From: an uncultured Clostridia bacterium
Lineage (GTDB): Bacteria > Bacillota_A > Clostridia > TANB77 > CAG-508
Length of the DNA stretch: 42,712 nucleotides
Direction: 5' to 3'
Assembly: GCA_944390995.1 (NCBI GenBank)
Contig: CALXSA010000005.1
Location: 1-42,712 of the forward strand
Of this stretch, positions 25,577-34,920 are shown piece by piece. Numbering within the stretch: position 1 is the first letter of the stretch; every line of letters starts with the position of its first letter. The notes under the pieces were generated by a model, which worked only from the letters and a program-made list of their open reading frames with translations, did no database searches and was not told where the DNA came from. The position numbers and the translations under genes were made by a program.

Positions 25577-27199
25577 TTAATATATTGCATTTGCATTTTC
25601 TATATCTACTAATGCTTCATTTACCCAATACTCAACGTTTAGCATATGTTGGTCTTCATACATCATCGCTTCATTGAAAGCTTGCTGTCCTTGTTCTGCT
25701 TCAGCACTTGAGAAATCTGGTTGTGATGACCCAATGGCAGATGCAGCCGTGTTGTATAAAAACATGGCACGTGCAGGACCTACAAACCACGCAATTATAG
25801 GGTTAGTCATATCGGTTGGAAAACCAATTTGGTTCATTTGGTTTTCGTTATTTTGAGCAATTATTTGTCCTACTTGACTTAAAAATGATACAATCTCCTC
25901 TGCACTAGAATTATTAAGATATGCTGTATCTTCTGGGAATGCATCAAAAGTAACTGTATTTCCAAAAGTTAGAGCATTTGTATATGAGTAGTTTTGACTA
26001 TATAGTCCAGGAGCAGTAAGATTCATTGATATAGTTTCTGTCGTATTATTAGTATTTAGACCAGAGTATGCCATTGTAAAAGTAATAGTTGCAGATTCTG
26101 GTGCTCCTTCTGCTACACTTTCTTCGTCGTTATTTGGTACTAGCACAGTAAGTTCATATGTAACACTGCCTTTTGCCTGCTCTTTACCTAATGTAATTGT
26201 TGTACCTTCTTGAGTCGCTGAAATTCTATTTGTAACACCATCATTTTGTGTTACACTTATTGCTACCATAACTTCTTTTAGATTTTCCTCATTTAAATTA
26301 GCAATGGTATTGTCAATATCTTCAGCTGTTATTTCTATTGCATTTGTAGCATCTTCTCCATTCACTGTTTCGCTCAATGCACTGACACTATAAATCTCTT
26401 GCAATATTGTATTAATCTTGTTTAACATCATTGTATCATTCTTTAAAGTTTCAAGCATCTGAACCTCAATATTCCTAAGCTCAATATTAGTTATAGATAA
26501 AGTATATGTGATAGAACCGTCAGTGTTTTCTGCTCTTGTGAATTTTTCATCAGCCAAGCCTTCAAATACCGGCATTACATATTGCTCTAAAATATGTGTC
26601 TTTTCTTCATCTGTAAATTTTAAAGATTGAATTTCCTTAAATTCTATTTTGTTTGGTATGCTACTTACATCAGTCACTCCTAATTTCTGAGCAAATTCCT
26701 GCAAGTTATTATTCTCAAAAGCTATATAGTTTGGCGAAATAACATCTGCCTGTAAGCCATACACATCTCCATCTTGTTTATAGTTAAATGGAAAATTAAC
26801 TGTATCTGAGTAATTTAATACTATGTTTTGTTCAGCTTTTTTATTTGCATTATCTACTCTACCAGAAAAGCTAATATTTGCTGCGTTTGCTTGCTCCAAT
26901 ACACTACTTAATTCCTGTAAAGTTGAATCAGCAGAAGTATCTGCCGTTATCGTTGTATTCGCTGAAATACTACCATTATTCTCATACGCCGTAGTACTCT
27001 TTTTATTTCCATATTCCTCTAAAATCGATGGTATGAAACCATTTTCACTGTCTCCCATCTGTACTGCATATTTTGCAAATAACTCCTTGTCCGTTTTTAA
27101 TAAATCAGTAGCAAAATATATATATGCAAAAGCTCCTCCTGCTAAAACTAAAAGTACAATTAGTACTATAATTGCAATTAAGATTCCTTTTTTCTTCAT
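25577..27199 (-). CDS. Membrane-anchored extracytoplasmic protein, unknown function
   Basis: 540 residues. A KKK start and one hydrophobic helix (4-28, ending GGAFAYIYFAT) are followed by a large soluble region rich in Thr, Asn, Ser and Ala. No lipobox cysteine is visible. The content looks like repeated beta-rich sheets (NITNIELRNIE, YELTVLVPNND, ATITFTMAYSGL), with a helical C-terminus. It could be a cell-surface protein anchored by its uncleaved signal. GGGAG precedes the ATG. It starts 20 bp after the yebC stop, so it is probably cotranscribed. I do not recognise the family with certainty. Confidence 0.7.
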   Translation of the reverse strand: MKKKGILIAIIVLIVLLVLAGGAFAYIYFATDLLKTDKELFAKYAVQMGDSENGFIPSILEEYGNKKSTTAYENNGSISANTTITADTSADSTLQELSSVLEQANAANISFSGRVDNANKKAEQNIVLNYSDTVNFPFNYKQDGDVYGLQADVISPNYIAFENNNLQEFAQKLGVTDVSSIPNKIEFKEIQSLKFTDEEKTHILEQYVMPVFEGLADEKFTRAENTDGSITYTLSITNIELRNIEVQMLETLKNDTMMLNKINTILQEIYSVSALSETVNGEDATNAIEITAEDIDNTIANLNEENLKEVMVAISVTQNDGVTNRISATQEGTTITLGKEQAKGSVTYELTVLVPNNDEESVAEGAPESATITFTMAYSGLNTNNTTETISMNLTAPGLYSQNYSYTNALTFGNTVTFDAFPEDTAYLNNSSAEEIVSFLSQVGQIIAQNNENQMNQIGFPTDMTNPIIAWFVGPARAMFLYNTAASAIGSSQPDFSSAEAEQGQQAFNEAMMYEDQHMLNVEYWVNEALVDIENANAIY

Positions 27200-27218
27200 A
27201 TTTTCTCCCTTCTATTTT

Positions 27219-27947
27219 TCAATTTTCTTCCCAGTTGTGATAAACAGCCATAACATCATCCAAATCTTCCAAGTTGTCAATTAATCTTTGCATTTTTTCC
27301 CCATCTTTTTCGTCTAGTTTGACATATGTAGATGGAACCATTTGTACTTCGGCCTCTAAGAATTCTATACCTTTTTCTTCCAATGCCTCTCTAACTTTTG
27401 AAAAATCTCCTGGCTCTGTTGTTATTTCGTAGCATTCTTCGCTAGCCTCGAAATCTTCAGCTCCGCTGTCTAGTGCAAGCATCATCATATCATCCTCAGA
27501 CAAATTTGTTGTACTCCTATCTATTACAATAACGCCTTTTTTGCTAAACATGTATGATACGCAACCAGATGTTCCTAAGTTTCCACCTGCTTTATCAAAA
27601 GCATGTCTTACATCTGCTGCTGTTCTGTTTTTGTTGTCTGTGCTTGCTTCTACAATTACTGCAACTCCGCTTGGTCCATAGCCTTCATATGTTATTTCTT
27701 CGTAGTTTTCACTGTTGCCTGCTCCTGAAGCTTTCTTTATCGCATTGTTAATTGTGTCGTTTGGCATGTTGTTTGCCTTACATTTTGCTATTACGTCTTT
27801 AAGTTTAGAATTACCAGCCGGGTCAGGGCCACCTTGCTTAACTGCTATTAATAATTCTCTACCTAGTTTTGTAAATATTTTTCCTCTTGCTGCATCTACT
27901 TTACCTTTTCTTGCTTGAATGTTATGCCATTTTGAGTGTCCTGACAT
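27219..27947 (-). CDS. yebC: YebC/PmpR family protein
   Basis: 242 residues with the hallmark N-terminus [20 protein letters not shown] and the blocks [25 protein letters not shown] and [18 protein letters not shown]. Family members are either DNA-binding regulators (PmpR) or translation factors that relieve ribosome stalling on proline-rich stretches (as in Bacillus YebC2 and mitochondrial TACO1). Which applies here cannot be read from sequence. GGAGG precedes the ATG by a normal spacing. Confidence 0.94.
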   Translation of the reverse strand: MSGHSKWHNIQARKGKVDAARGKIFTKLGRELLIAVKQGGPDPAGNSKLKDVIAKCKANNMPNDTINNAIKKASGAGNSENYEEITYEGYGPSGVAVIVEASTDNKNRTAADVRHAFDKAGGNLGTSGCVSYMFSKKGVIVIDRSTTNLSEDDMMMLALDSGAEDFEASEECYEITTEPGDFSKVREALEEKGIEFLEAEVQMVPSTYVKLDEKDGEKMQRLIDNLEDLDDVMAVYHNWEEN

Positions 27948-27987
27948 TATAAATTCCTCCTTTATTTTTTATTTTTCATACAATTTT

Positions 27988-28016
27988 ATTGTAGCATACT
28001 TTTTTTATTTTGTGTA
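27988..28016 (-). promoter_or_regulatory. Promoter of yebC
   Basis: TACACA (28011-28016) and TGC-TACAAT (-10 at 27988-27993) with a 17-base spacer on the minus strand; the TGC gives a weak extended -10. About 40 bases upstream of the start. Confidence 0.5.
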
Positions 28017-28145
28017 GGTTTTTTTGTAAAATTGCAAAAAACAAGTTACAGTAATAGTTTTTTACATTCTTATTACATAAAAGCAAAGTATATAAAGCCA
28101 TTATACCGTAAGATTTTTCTATTTGGCGTTAACATTTCTTAGCTT

Positions 28146-28960
28146 TTATTTTATACAAAAGGCTGCATATAACGGAATAGCCTTAATGTTATTTTCAAAG
28201 CCGAAATTTCTAGTTGAAAACCTTATAGCGTATTTAGGCTTATACTCTTTGATATACATGTTTAAGCTTACTGATTTCACATTGTTTCCGCTCTTTACTT
28301 CTATAGGTATAATTCCATCTTCTTCACTATATAAAACAAAGTCAATTTCTGCACTTCTATTTGAGGTCCAGTAATATAATGATTCTCCTTTAGAAGTTAA
28401 CTCTTGCGCAATATAATTTTCTGTAATAGCTCCTTTGTAGATAAAAGTTCTATCTAGCATTATGTCTGGAAATTTTATTTCACTCATATTTGTAAGTATT
28501 CCAACGTCACTTAAATACAATTTAAAATTGTTCTCATCAATATAAACTTTTAAAGGTATCTCCATTCGCTTCGAATTGTAATTTATTAAAACCATTTTTG
28601 AAGCAACTAACCAATCAATAGAGCTTTCGTATTTTCTTTTCCTGCCTCCTTCTTCTATATAGTTATACTGGAAATTTTTGTTATCTTTAGCCAATTGGCT
28701 TGGAATATTTTTATATACTTTCTCAATTTTGACTGTCTCTAAATTGCTACTAACATATTTCTTCATATCAGCCACATACATATCTTTTATGTCTGATAAA
28801 ATATGAGAGTCAAACTTTAATATATCTAGGTCATTTTCTATAAAATTGTTTACTGCCTCTGGCATTCCGCCAACACATAAATACTTTTTGTATAAATTAA
28901 TGGCTTCTTCATTCCTGTTTTTTTCCAATCTTGTAACTTTTTCTCAAATAATCTCTGCAT
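28146..28960 (-). pseudogene. Decayed AAA/DUF4143 protein lacking its ATPase core
   Basis: The ATG at 28960 with a GGAGGG site encodes MQRLFEKKLQDWKK, a typical start of the family. At a run of seven A residues (about 28918-28924) the frame changes, and the sequence jumps to EEAINLYKKYLCVGGMPEAV, the start of the C-terminal half. About 190 residues including Walker A and Walker B are gone. The rest, DUF4143 with IDFVLYSEEDGIIPIEVKSG, stays open to 28146. It aligns by eye to the intact copy at 2563-3867. Remnant with both an internal deletion and a frameshift, or a domain that survives on its own. Confidence 0.8.
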
Positions 28961-29015
28961 AATCTTCCCTCCACATATTAAATTTTATCATAAGAGCATG
29001 CTTTTTTCAATATTT

Positions 29016-29100
29016 TTGCCATTTTTTGCAGGTATCTTTTTTGAAGTATTGCCACTTTTCGCAGGTATCTTTTTTTGTTTTTTGCCACTTTTCGCAAATA
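29016..29100 (-). repeat. Iteron-like array, three units, 33-bp period
   Basis: TTGCCA(C/T)TTTT(C/T)GCAGG-type units start at 29016, 29049 and 29082, exactly 33 bp apart; the first two also share GGTATCTTTTTT. Read toward the gene the unit is GCGAAAAGTGGCAA. It lies 55-140 bp upstream of the decayed AAA/DUF4143 gene, with a possible TTGAAA-17-TAAAAT promoter between. The core GCGAAAA...GTG is also present in the array at 3912-3990. Confidence 0.7.
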
Positions 29101-29139
29101 TAAAAATTTTTTCAAGTTTTTAAAATTGTTTGCTATTAC

Positions 29140-31695
29140 CTACTCCTCACTATCTGCCGGCTCGTCAGCCACCGTAGTATCATTTTCCTGCGGTGGCTCT
29201 GGCACTGTTGTATTCTCTCGAGGTGGCTCTGGTTCTTCTTCATTATCTTCGTTTCCTGATGGTGTGTCGTCTATTACTGTATTTTCCGACTCGGCATTGT
29301 TGTTGTTTGAGCCACTATCCACATTATTTTCTTCCTCTACTGTATTATTCTCAGGTACATCTATTGGCTCGTCGTCTACCGTGTTTTCCTCCTCAATAAT
29401 GTTTGTAGGTTCTACCTCTGGTGCTTCTTCTTCGTCGTTAGGGTTTAGTTCTAAGTCATTGTCATCATCAACATATACTTTATCCTCATCTTCTTGTGTG
29501 GATTGACTTGCTGAAACTTTACTTCCTGAGTGCTTTGTACACAAGTCTGGTTCTGTGCCCCATAAGTAGTATTCTGTATATGTGTTGGTGCAGCCTGTTC
29601 TAGCTAACATTCCGGTGTCGGCACATATTTCTGCTGTAGTTATCCAGCTTGGTTCTGTAAACCTTGCGCCAGTCAAACCATTGTGCACACTTCTCATAAC
29701 ATTTGCCCAAATTATTCCAGCCGGGTTTTGGTTATAGTAGTAGATTGATTCGTTATTATCAAAGCCATACCATGTAACAGCTGTATAGTATGGTGTAAAA
29801 CCGCATAGCCATTTGTCGTAGTTGTCGTCAGTCGTACCAGTTTTCGCTGCTACATCAATACCTGAAATTGAGCAATATGTTGCTGTTCCATATCTTCCTT
29901 CAACTGGTTGTTTTAGCAATTGTTTTAGCACAAATGCTACCTGCTCTGAGAACACTGTTCTTTTTTCTTGTTTTGCTTCAAGAACTGACCTGCCTTTACT
30001 ATTTACAATGGATGTGTAGAATGTTGGCTCTATGTATACACCGTCATTTGCTATTGTTGCATATGCTCCTGCCATTTCAAGTGGAGTGATACCATGTTGC
30101 AAGCCTCCAAGTGCTAATGCCAAGCTTTCATCTTCTTGTGTAAGTGAGGTTATTCCCATGTTTTCAAGATATGAAATCGCCCTTCTAGGAGTGACTTGCT
30201 CCATCATCTCAACAAAAGGTATATTCTGAGACGACTCAAGCGCCCTTCTTACTGTAATTTCTCCTAAATATCCAGAATTATTGCCTGGTGCATATCCATC
30301 ACTGAATGTTGTCTTCTTGTCATTATATATTGTTGAGGCTGTAAATATCTTTTTATCAATACCCGGTGCCAATACTGCAAGTGGTTTTATTGATGAACCT
30401 GTTTGTCTTTGGCTCTGTGTCGCTCTATTTAAGCCTCTAAATGTTTCTTTTTCTCCGAGTCCTCCTGTACAAGCTAAAACTTCTCCTGTTTGATGGTTCA
30501 TAATAACCATTGCAGCTTGGGAAGTTGTTTCCCCATCAGAAGAATATAGCACGTATTGGTTTTTCAAAAACTCGTTTTCCACTTTATCTTGAATTTCAGA
30601 ATTTTGTGTACTGTAAATTGTAGCACCTGATAAATATAAGTAGTTTTGTGCAAACTCTGTAGAAATATTCTTTTCCTCTGCCAAATCATTTATTACATCT
30701 GTAATTAGCGCATCAGTATGGTATGAATATATTATATCGCCAGTATCTATACTTCCTTCATCAAAGTCTAGGCCATTTTTCACCTCTGTTTCAGCCCCGT
30801 TATATTCGCTCTCTGTTATCTCGCCAAGCTCTAACATTTTCTGCAAAACAGTAAGTGTTCTATCCTCTATAAGCTCATTGTTATCACTATCTCCGAATGG
30901 GTTATATGAGTTAGGCGAATTATTTATTCCGGCTAAATATGCACATTCAGCAAGCGAAAGGTTAGACACATCCTTGCTAAAATAATATTCAGCACCCGCT
31001 CCAACGCCATAAATATTAGGTCCTACGTAAATTACATTAAGGTACATCTCCAAAATTTCCTCTTTAGTAAAATAGCTTTCTAATAAAAACGCCTTCCACC
31101 ATTCCTTAATCTTACGAGTAACAGAACCTGTATCGTCACCAGTTAAATTCTTCACCAGCTGCTGTGTTATTGTACTTCCACCATATGAAGAATTGCCAAA
31201 ATGAGTCACATATGAAAGTATTGCTCCACCAGTTCTTTTAATGTCTATTCCATGGTGAGAATAATACCTCTCGTCCTCTATTGACACATAAGCATCCAAC
31301 AAATACTGTGGCATTTCTGATATATCTGTTTTAATTTTTTTCTGTTCATTTCCAAGCTCTGCAATTACATTTCCCTCTTTATCTATTACAGTAGAATGTT
31401 CGTTAACAAACATATCCTCGCTAAGCACTTTCCAACTGTAAGCTGATACTCCCAAAGAAATCGCCAAAATGATAATTGCAACAATAATTATAAATAATAT
31501 TACCTTTTTCAGTAGCTTTTTCTTTTTATCATTCTTTGAACGTTTCGCATCCTTTTTATTTCCAGCGGTTTTTCCATTCTTTCCCTCTCTTTTTGCTCTC
31601 TCCGCTTCTTCCCTTCTCTCTTTCTCCTGCTTCATTTTAAGCACTGACTTAGGAATTTCATCTTCCTGCGCTCTACTTCTCTTATTCTTTGTCAA
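29140..31695 (-). CDS. Class A penicillin-binding protein (PBP1A type)
   Basis: About 851 residues. A basic cytosolic tail rich in Lys and Glu (1-75), one membrane helix (about 77-97), a GT51 transglycosylase domain with IEDERYYSHHGIDIKRT and STITQQLVKNL, then the transpeptidase domain with the SxxK motif GSSIKPL, SSQN, and the KTGT motif AAKTGTTDDN. It polymerises and crosslinks peptidoglycan. The C-terminal 110 residues are an acidic Glu/Asn/Pro-rich tail with no folded look. The TTG at 31695 is chosen since a promoter covers 31733-31761 and GGAAG stands ahead of it; the in-frame ATG at 31761 lies inside the -35. Monocistronic. Confidence 0.93.
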   Translation of the reverse strand: MTKNKRSRAQEDEIPKSVLKMKQEKERREEAERAKREGKNGKTAGNKKDAKRSKNDKKKKLLKKVILFIIIVAIIILAISLGVSAYSWKVLSEDMFVNEHSTVIDKEGNVIAELGNEQKKIKTDISEMPQYLLDAYVSIEDERYYSHHGIDIKRTGGAILSYVTHFGNSSYGGSTITQQLVKNLTGDDTGSVTRKIKEWWKAFLLESYFTKEEILEMYLNVIYVGPNIYGVGAGAEYYFSKDVSNLSLAECAYLAGINNSPNSYNPFGDSDNNELIEDRTLTVLQKMLELGEITESEYNGAETEVKNGLDFDEGSIDTGDIIYSYHTDALITDVINDLAEEKNISTEFAQNYLYLSGATIYSTQNSEIQDKVENEFLKNQYVLYSSDGETTSQAAMVIMNHQTGEVLACTGGLGEKETFRGLNRATQSQRQTGSSIKPLAVLAPGIDKKIFTASTIYNDKKTTFSDGYAPGNNSGYLGEITVRRALESSQNIPFVEMMEQVTPRRAISYLENMGITSLTQEDESLALALGGLQHGITPLEMAGAYATIANDGVYIEPTFYTSIVNSKGRSVLEAKQEKRTVFSEQVAFVLKQLLKQPVEGRYGTATYCSISGIDVAAKTGTTDDNYDKWLCGFTPYYTAVTWYGFDNNESIYYYNQNPAGIIWANVMRSVHNGLTGARFTEPSWITTAEICADTGMLARTGCTNTYTEYYLWGTEPDLCTKHSGSKVSASQSTQEDEDKVYVDDDNDLELNPNDEEEAPEVEPTNIIEEENTVDDEPIDVPENNTVEEENNVDSGSNNNNAESENTVIDDTPSGNEDNEEEPEPPRENTTVPEPPQENDTTVADEPADSEE

Positions 31696-31732
31696 TATCT
31701 CACTTCCTTTGCTTACGCTTATTATGTATTCT

Positions 31733-31761
31733 ATTTTATAACTATTATGCCATTTTTGCAA
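31733..31761 (-). promoter_or_regulatory. Promoter of the class A PBP gene
   Basis: TTGCAA (31756-31761) and TAAAAT (31733-31738) with a 17-base spacer. Transcription would start near 31726, after the upstream in-frame ATG, which supports the downstream TTG start. Confidence 0.55.
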
Positions 31762-31811
31762 CCTCTAAAAAATTAAAGTTTTATTAATTTGTTTTATATT
31801 ATTGACATTTA

Positions 31812-31869
31812 AACCTAGAAACACTGTATATTATGAAAATATTTGATTAATATACAGTGTTTCTAGGTT
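31812..31869 (-). terminator. Perfect 22-bp inverted repeat after the ABC permease
   Basis: AACCTAGAAACACTGTATATTA at 31812-31833 is matched perfectly by its complement at 31848-31869, with a 14-base loop. It lies about 30 bases after the permease stop and probably terminates that operon. The T-tract is short, and the arms are longer than usual for a terminator. Confidence 0.65.
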
Positions 31870-31896
31870 ATTATATAGACATTATTAAATCTAGAA

Positions 31897-33966
31897 TCAA
31901 TCATTATTTCTAATAATTGCCTTGCTACCACTGTAAGTCGCCCAGAAGTATAAACCATATACTACTGCAATTATAACAACAGTTGCAATTATTGAAGGCA
32001 ATAGTTCATCTGCACTTGCTAAGCCTGACAACATGATTAAACCAAACTGTATACCAAATACTGAATGTATTATTGCTAATATAAGTGGTATCATGAAGAA
32101 TATTCCAATCTGTCTAAACAATGCTGAATTTATCATTTTTTCGTCAGCGCCAATTTTCCTTAAAATAATATATCTCTCCTTATTGTCAGAGCTCTCTGTC
32201 AATTGCTTTAATGCAAGAATTGCGCTACTTGCTATAAGAAATACTATTCCTAAGTATATTGCCACAAAAACCACTATTGTAGCGATACCCACACTTGCTT
32301 CAACAATAGAAATCTTTGTAAATCCATCAACTGCAATTCCTTTGCTCATCATATTATTTATCAAGTCTGTTTCGTCTGCATCAACTAAAATTTTCTCAAT
32401 TGCTTGTTTTTCTTCTTCGGTCTCTGCATTATAATTAGCTGCTAAAAAGTATTCCTCTGTTGCCTCTGTTGGAATATTGGCAGTATCTGGAACTAATACA
32501 ATTCCTGTATTAATATGGCTTGTAGACATGTATATAAAGCCACTTTTGCATTCTGTATATTTTGGATAATATTGTTTTCCAAAAAGTTCTATTGGTTCGT
32601 TTTTAGACAATGCCTTATTTCTTAATTCGGCCATATTATCAAAGTCACAAAGCATTATATACTCATTATCTGCTAAGCTATATTCTTCTAGTCCATATGC
32701 TCTTGCAATCTTATTATAATCAGATATTTTAATAATTGTCTCTGCTGTATCATACATTAGCATTGAAAAATTACGTTGTGCTTCTTCAAAAGTACTTCCT
32801 AAAGTATATTTCAACGTTAAGTCATTTGTAGCATATATTGGTATTTCGACTACATCTTTTAACTTATTCATATCAAAGCCATTATTTTCTAAGGTATACG
32901 ATACCGGCTGCTTTGAGTCTTCTATTGCTTCTTCTTGGTGTTTTCCGTCATCTGGTAAATATGCTGGTTTGTATAGATTTACGTCCACAGGCGTCATTTC
33001 GTGTAAGTCTGCTTGCATTGAATTTCTCAAAGATAATGCAGATGAAAGTACAGTAATTGTCATAAATAACATTAAGCAAATTACACTCATGCTAACCACT
33101 GTTGTGTTTATTTTATTGTTTAGTTGCCTTAGTACAAACATGTTGGTATCTTTTAGATAAAGTTTTTTTCGTGATTGTACAACTCTTAAAATAAAGCCTG
33201 ATAGTGACCAGAATATTAAAAATGTTGCCACAATACCCATTAAAATTATTGGTAACATTTGTTCTGCTGTGCGAAGTGTGTTTGCTCCGATTGTTACTTT
33301 ATAATATGCATATGCAAGCATTACTACTGCTATTATAAATATAATAATACATACAACTGGGTTTTTTATCTTTATTTTTTCGTTTTTCTTTGTAGCATTA
33401 ATTAGGTCTATTAGTTTATATCTTGATATGCTTATTGTGTTAAATATAATTACTGCTATATACATTACCGCAAAGTAAATACATGTTTTTATGCAAGCCT
33501 CTTGTGAAAATACAAATTGGAACTGGCTCATATCTGCATCAAACAGTTTTGCTACTAATATAGACATAAACTGTGAGCCAAACACGCCAATTACTAAGCC
33601 AACTGCAAGCGAAATTATTCCAACTAAAATCGTCTCTAGTAAAATTATTTTAGAAATTTGCCTTCTGCCCATTCCCAAAGTCATGTAAATACCAAACTCT
33701 TTTTTCCTTCTGCTAATTAGGAAATTGTTTGCGTACACAATTAGCAAACCTAGGACTACTGCAACAAATACAGACACCATGCTTAGTAACCTTACTAACA
33801 ATTGCACAAGTTCCCTTGTTGAGCTTGATACTTGTAGCATTGCTTCTTGGCTATCTAGTGAGTTGAACATGTAAAATATTGCAACTCCTAATACTAATGT
33901 TAGAAAGTATATTGCGTAATCTTTGAAGCTTTTTTTCATATTTTTAAAAGATAACTTAAATAACAT
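31897..33966 (-). CDS. BceB-type ABC transporter permease (FtsX family)
   Basis: About 689 residues with around ten membrane helices in the 4+2+4 BceB order. Helix 1 lies at about 20-40, a FtsX-like block follows (about 60-220), a large extracytoplasmic domain of about 200 residues occupies 345-545, and the last three helices are near 560-680. The motif ISRRKKEFGIYMTLGMGRRQ is typical. With its ATPase it should expel or detoxify peptide antibiotics or transport signals. The ATG at 33966 overlaps the ATPase stop by 11 bases and has GGAGGTGA ten bases ahead; the longer upstream frame is not supported. Confidence 0.88.
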   Translation of the reverse strand: MLFKLSFKNMKKSFKDYAIYFLTLVLGVAIFYMFNSLDSQEAMLQVSSSTRELVQLLVRLLSMVSVFVAVVLGLLIVYANNFLISRRKKEFGIYMTLGMGRRQISKIILLETILVGIISLAVGLVIGVFGSQFMSILVAKLFDADMSQFQFVFSQEACIKTCIYFAVMYIAVIIFNTISISRYKLIDLINATKKNEKIKIKNPVVCIIIFIIAVVMLAYAYYKVTIGANTLRTAEQMLPIILMGIVATFLIFWSLSGFILRVVQSRKKLYLKDTNMFVLRQLNNKINTTVVSMSVICLMLFMTITVLSSALSLRNSMQADLHEMTPVDVNLYKPAYLPDDGKHQEEAIEDSKQPVSYTLENNGFDMNKLKDVVEIPIYATNDLTLKYTLGSTFEEAQRNFSMLMYDTAETIIKISDYNKIARAYGLEEYSLADNEYIMLCDFDNMAELRNKALSKNEPIELFGKQYYPKYTECKSGFIYMSTSHINTGIVLVPDTANIPTEATEEYFLAANYNAETEEEKQAIEKILVDADETDLINNMMSKGIAVDGFTKISIVEASVGIATIVVFVAIYLGIVFLIASSAILALKQLTESSDNKERYIILRKIGADEKMINSALFRQIGIFFMIPLILAIIHSVFGIQFGLIMLSGLASADELLPSIIATVVIIAVVYGLYFWATYSGSKAIIRNND

Positions 33967-34723
33967 CGCCAAGTTCACCTCCAAGCAAGGTTTGAACTTC
34001 AATAATTTTCTCGAAGAATTGTTTTCTTGTATCTTCACCTTTTATCAATTCATTAAATATTTTTCCATCTTTAATAAATAGAATTCTGTTAGCATATGAA
34101 GCAGAAAAACTATCATGTGTAACCATAAGAATTGTAGCTTTTAAGTTACTGTTTAATGTTTCAAAAGTCTCCAAAAGTTGTCTTGCAGACTTGCTATCTA
34201 ATGCTCCTGTTGGCTCATCTGCTAAAATAAGTTTTGGGTTTGTAATTATAGCTCTTGCTGATGCTACCCTTTGCTTTTGTCCACCTGAAATTTGATATGG
34301 ATATTTCTTTAAAATGTCCGTTATTTCCAACTTTTCAGCAATTTCTCTTACTCTTTTGTCTATCTCCTTGTGTGCTACCCTCTGTATTGTAAGAGCCAAT
34401 GCTATATTTTCATATGCGGTTAAGGTATCTAATAAATTGAAATCTTGAAAAATAAAACCAAGTTGTTCACGTCTAAATTTATTTAAGTGATTTCCTTTTA
34501 GCTTAGTTATATCCTTTCCATCTATTATAATATGCCCTGCTGTTACTCTATCTATTGTTGAAATGCAATTCAAAAGTGTCGTTTTACCGCTTCCAGACGC
34601 TCCCATTATTCCAACAAACTCGCCACTCTGCACATTAAAGCTAATGTTATCAATAGCCTTTGTTAAGTTAGACTTATTACCATAATACTTCTCAATATTT
34701 TTCACCTCTAAAATATTACTCAT
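33956..34723 (-). CDS. BceA-type ABC transporter ATP-binding protein
   Basis: About 255 residues. Walker A GASGSGKTT near 40-48, the ABC signature ISGGQKQRV, Walker B LILADEPT and the switch His in VTHD are all intact. The sequence YGNKSNLTKAIDNISF at the N-terminus is typical of the lipoprotein/BceA-like class. The start at 34723 has GGAGG ahead of it; the earlier ATG at 34738 overlaps that site. Coupled to the permease. Confidence 0.93.
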   Translation of the reverse strand: MSNILEVKNIEKYYGNKSNLTKAIDNISFNVQSGEFVGIMGASGSGKTTLLNCISTIDRVTAGHIIIDGKDITKLKGNHLNKFRREQLGFIFQDFNLLDTLTAYENIALALTIQRVAHKEIDKRVREIAEKLEITDILKKYPYQISGGQKQRVASARAIITNPKLILADEPTGALDSKSARQLLETFETLNSNLKATILMVTHDSFSASYANRILFIKDGKIFNELIKGEDTRKQFFEKIIEVQTLLGGELGDVI

Positions 34724-34758
34724 TTTAACCTCCTTCATTTTCTACTCGGAACAAAATA

Positions 34759-34828
34759 ATTGTTCTTTTGCTAAGCAGTTATTTTTCAATCTACATATAT
34801 TTTAGTAGATTTTTCACAAAAGAACAAT
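34759..34828 (-). promoter_or_regulatory. Nested inverted repeats upstream of the BceA-like gene
   Basis: ATTGTTCTTTTG (34759-34770) and its perfect complement (34817-34828) flank an inner 7-bp stem, AATCTAC/GTAGATT (34788-34794, 34805-34811). This 70-bp structured region is the only space for regulation of the transporter genes. It may be an operator for a BceR-like regulator or an RNA attenuator. Confidence 0.5.
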
Positions 34829-34844
34829 CGATAAATATTACAAT

Positions 34845-34908
34845 AACCTTACAAAAATGTAAGGTTTATCTATTCGCTTTTTAAAACAGTAAACTCCATA
34901 CTGTTTTA
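34845..34908 (-). terminator. Two hairpins after the sensor kinase
   Basis: TAAAACAGTA/TACTGTTTTA (34882-34891, 34899-34908) comes first after the kinase stop, then AACCTTACA/TGTAAGGTT (34845-34853, 34858-34866). They probably separate the kinase from the ABC genes, which would then have their own promoter. Confidence 0.6.
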
Positions 34909-34920
34909 TATCATATGTCT

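Noticed and set aside
29016..29100. CRISPR array
   Set aside because: Three AT-rich units without unique spacers of constant length and no cas genes; better explained as an operator-like repeat.
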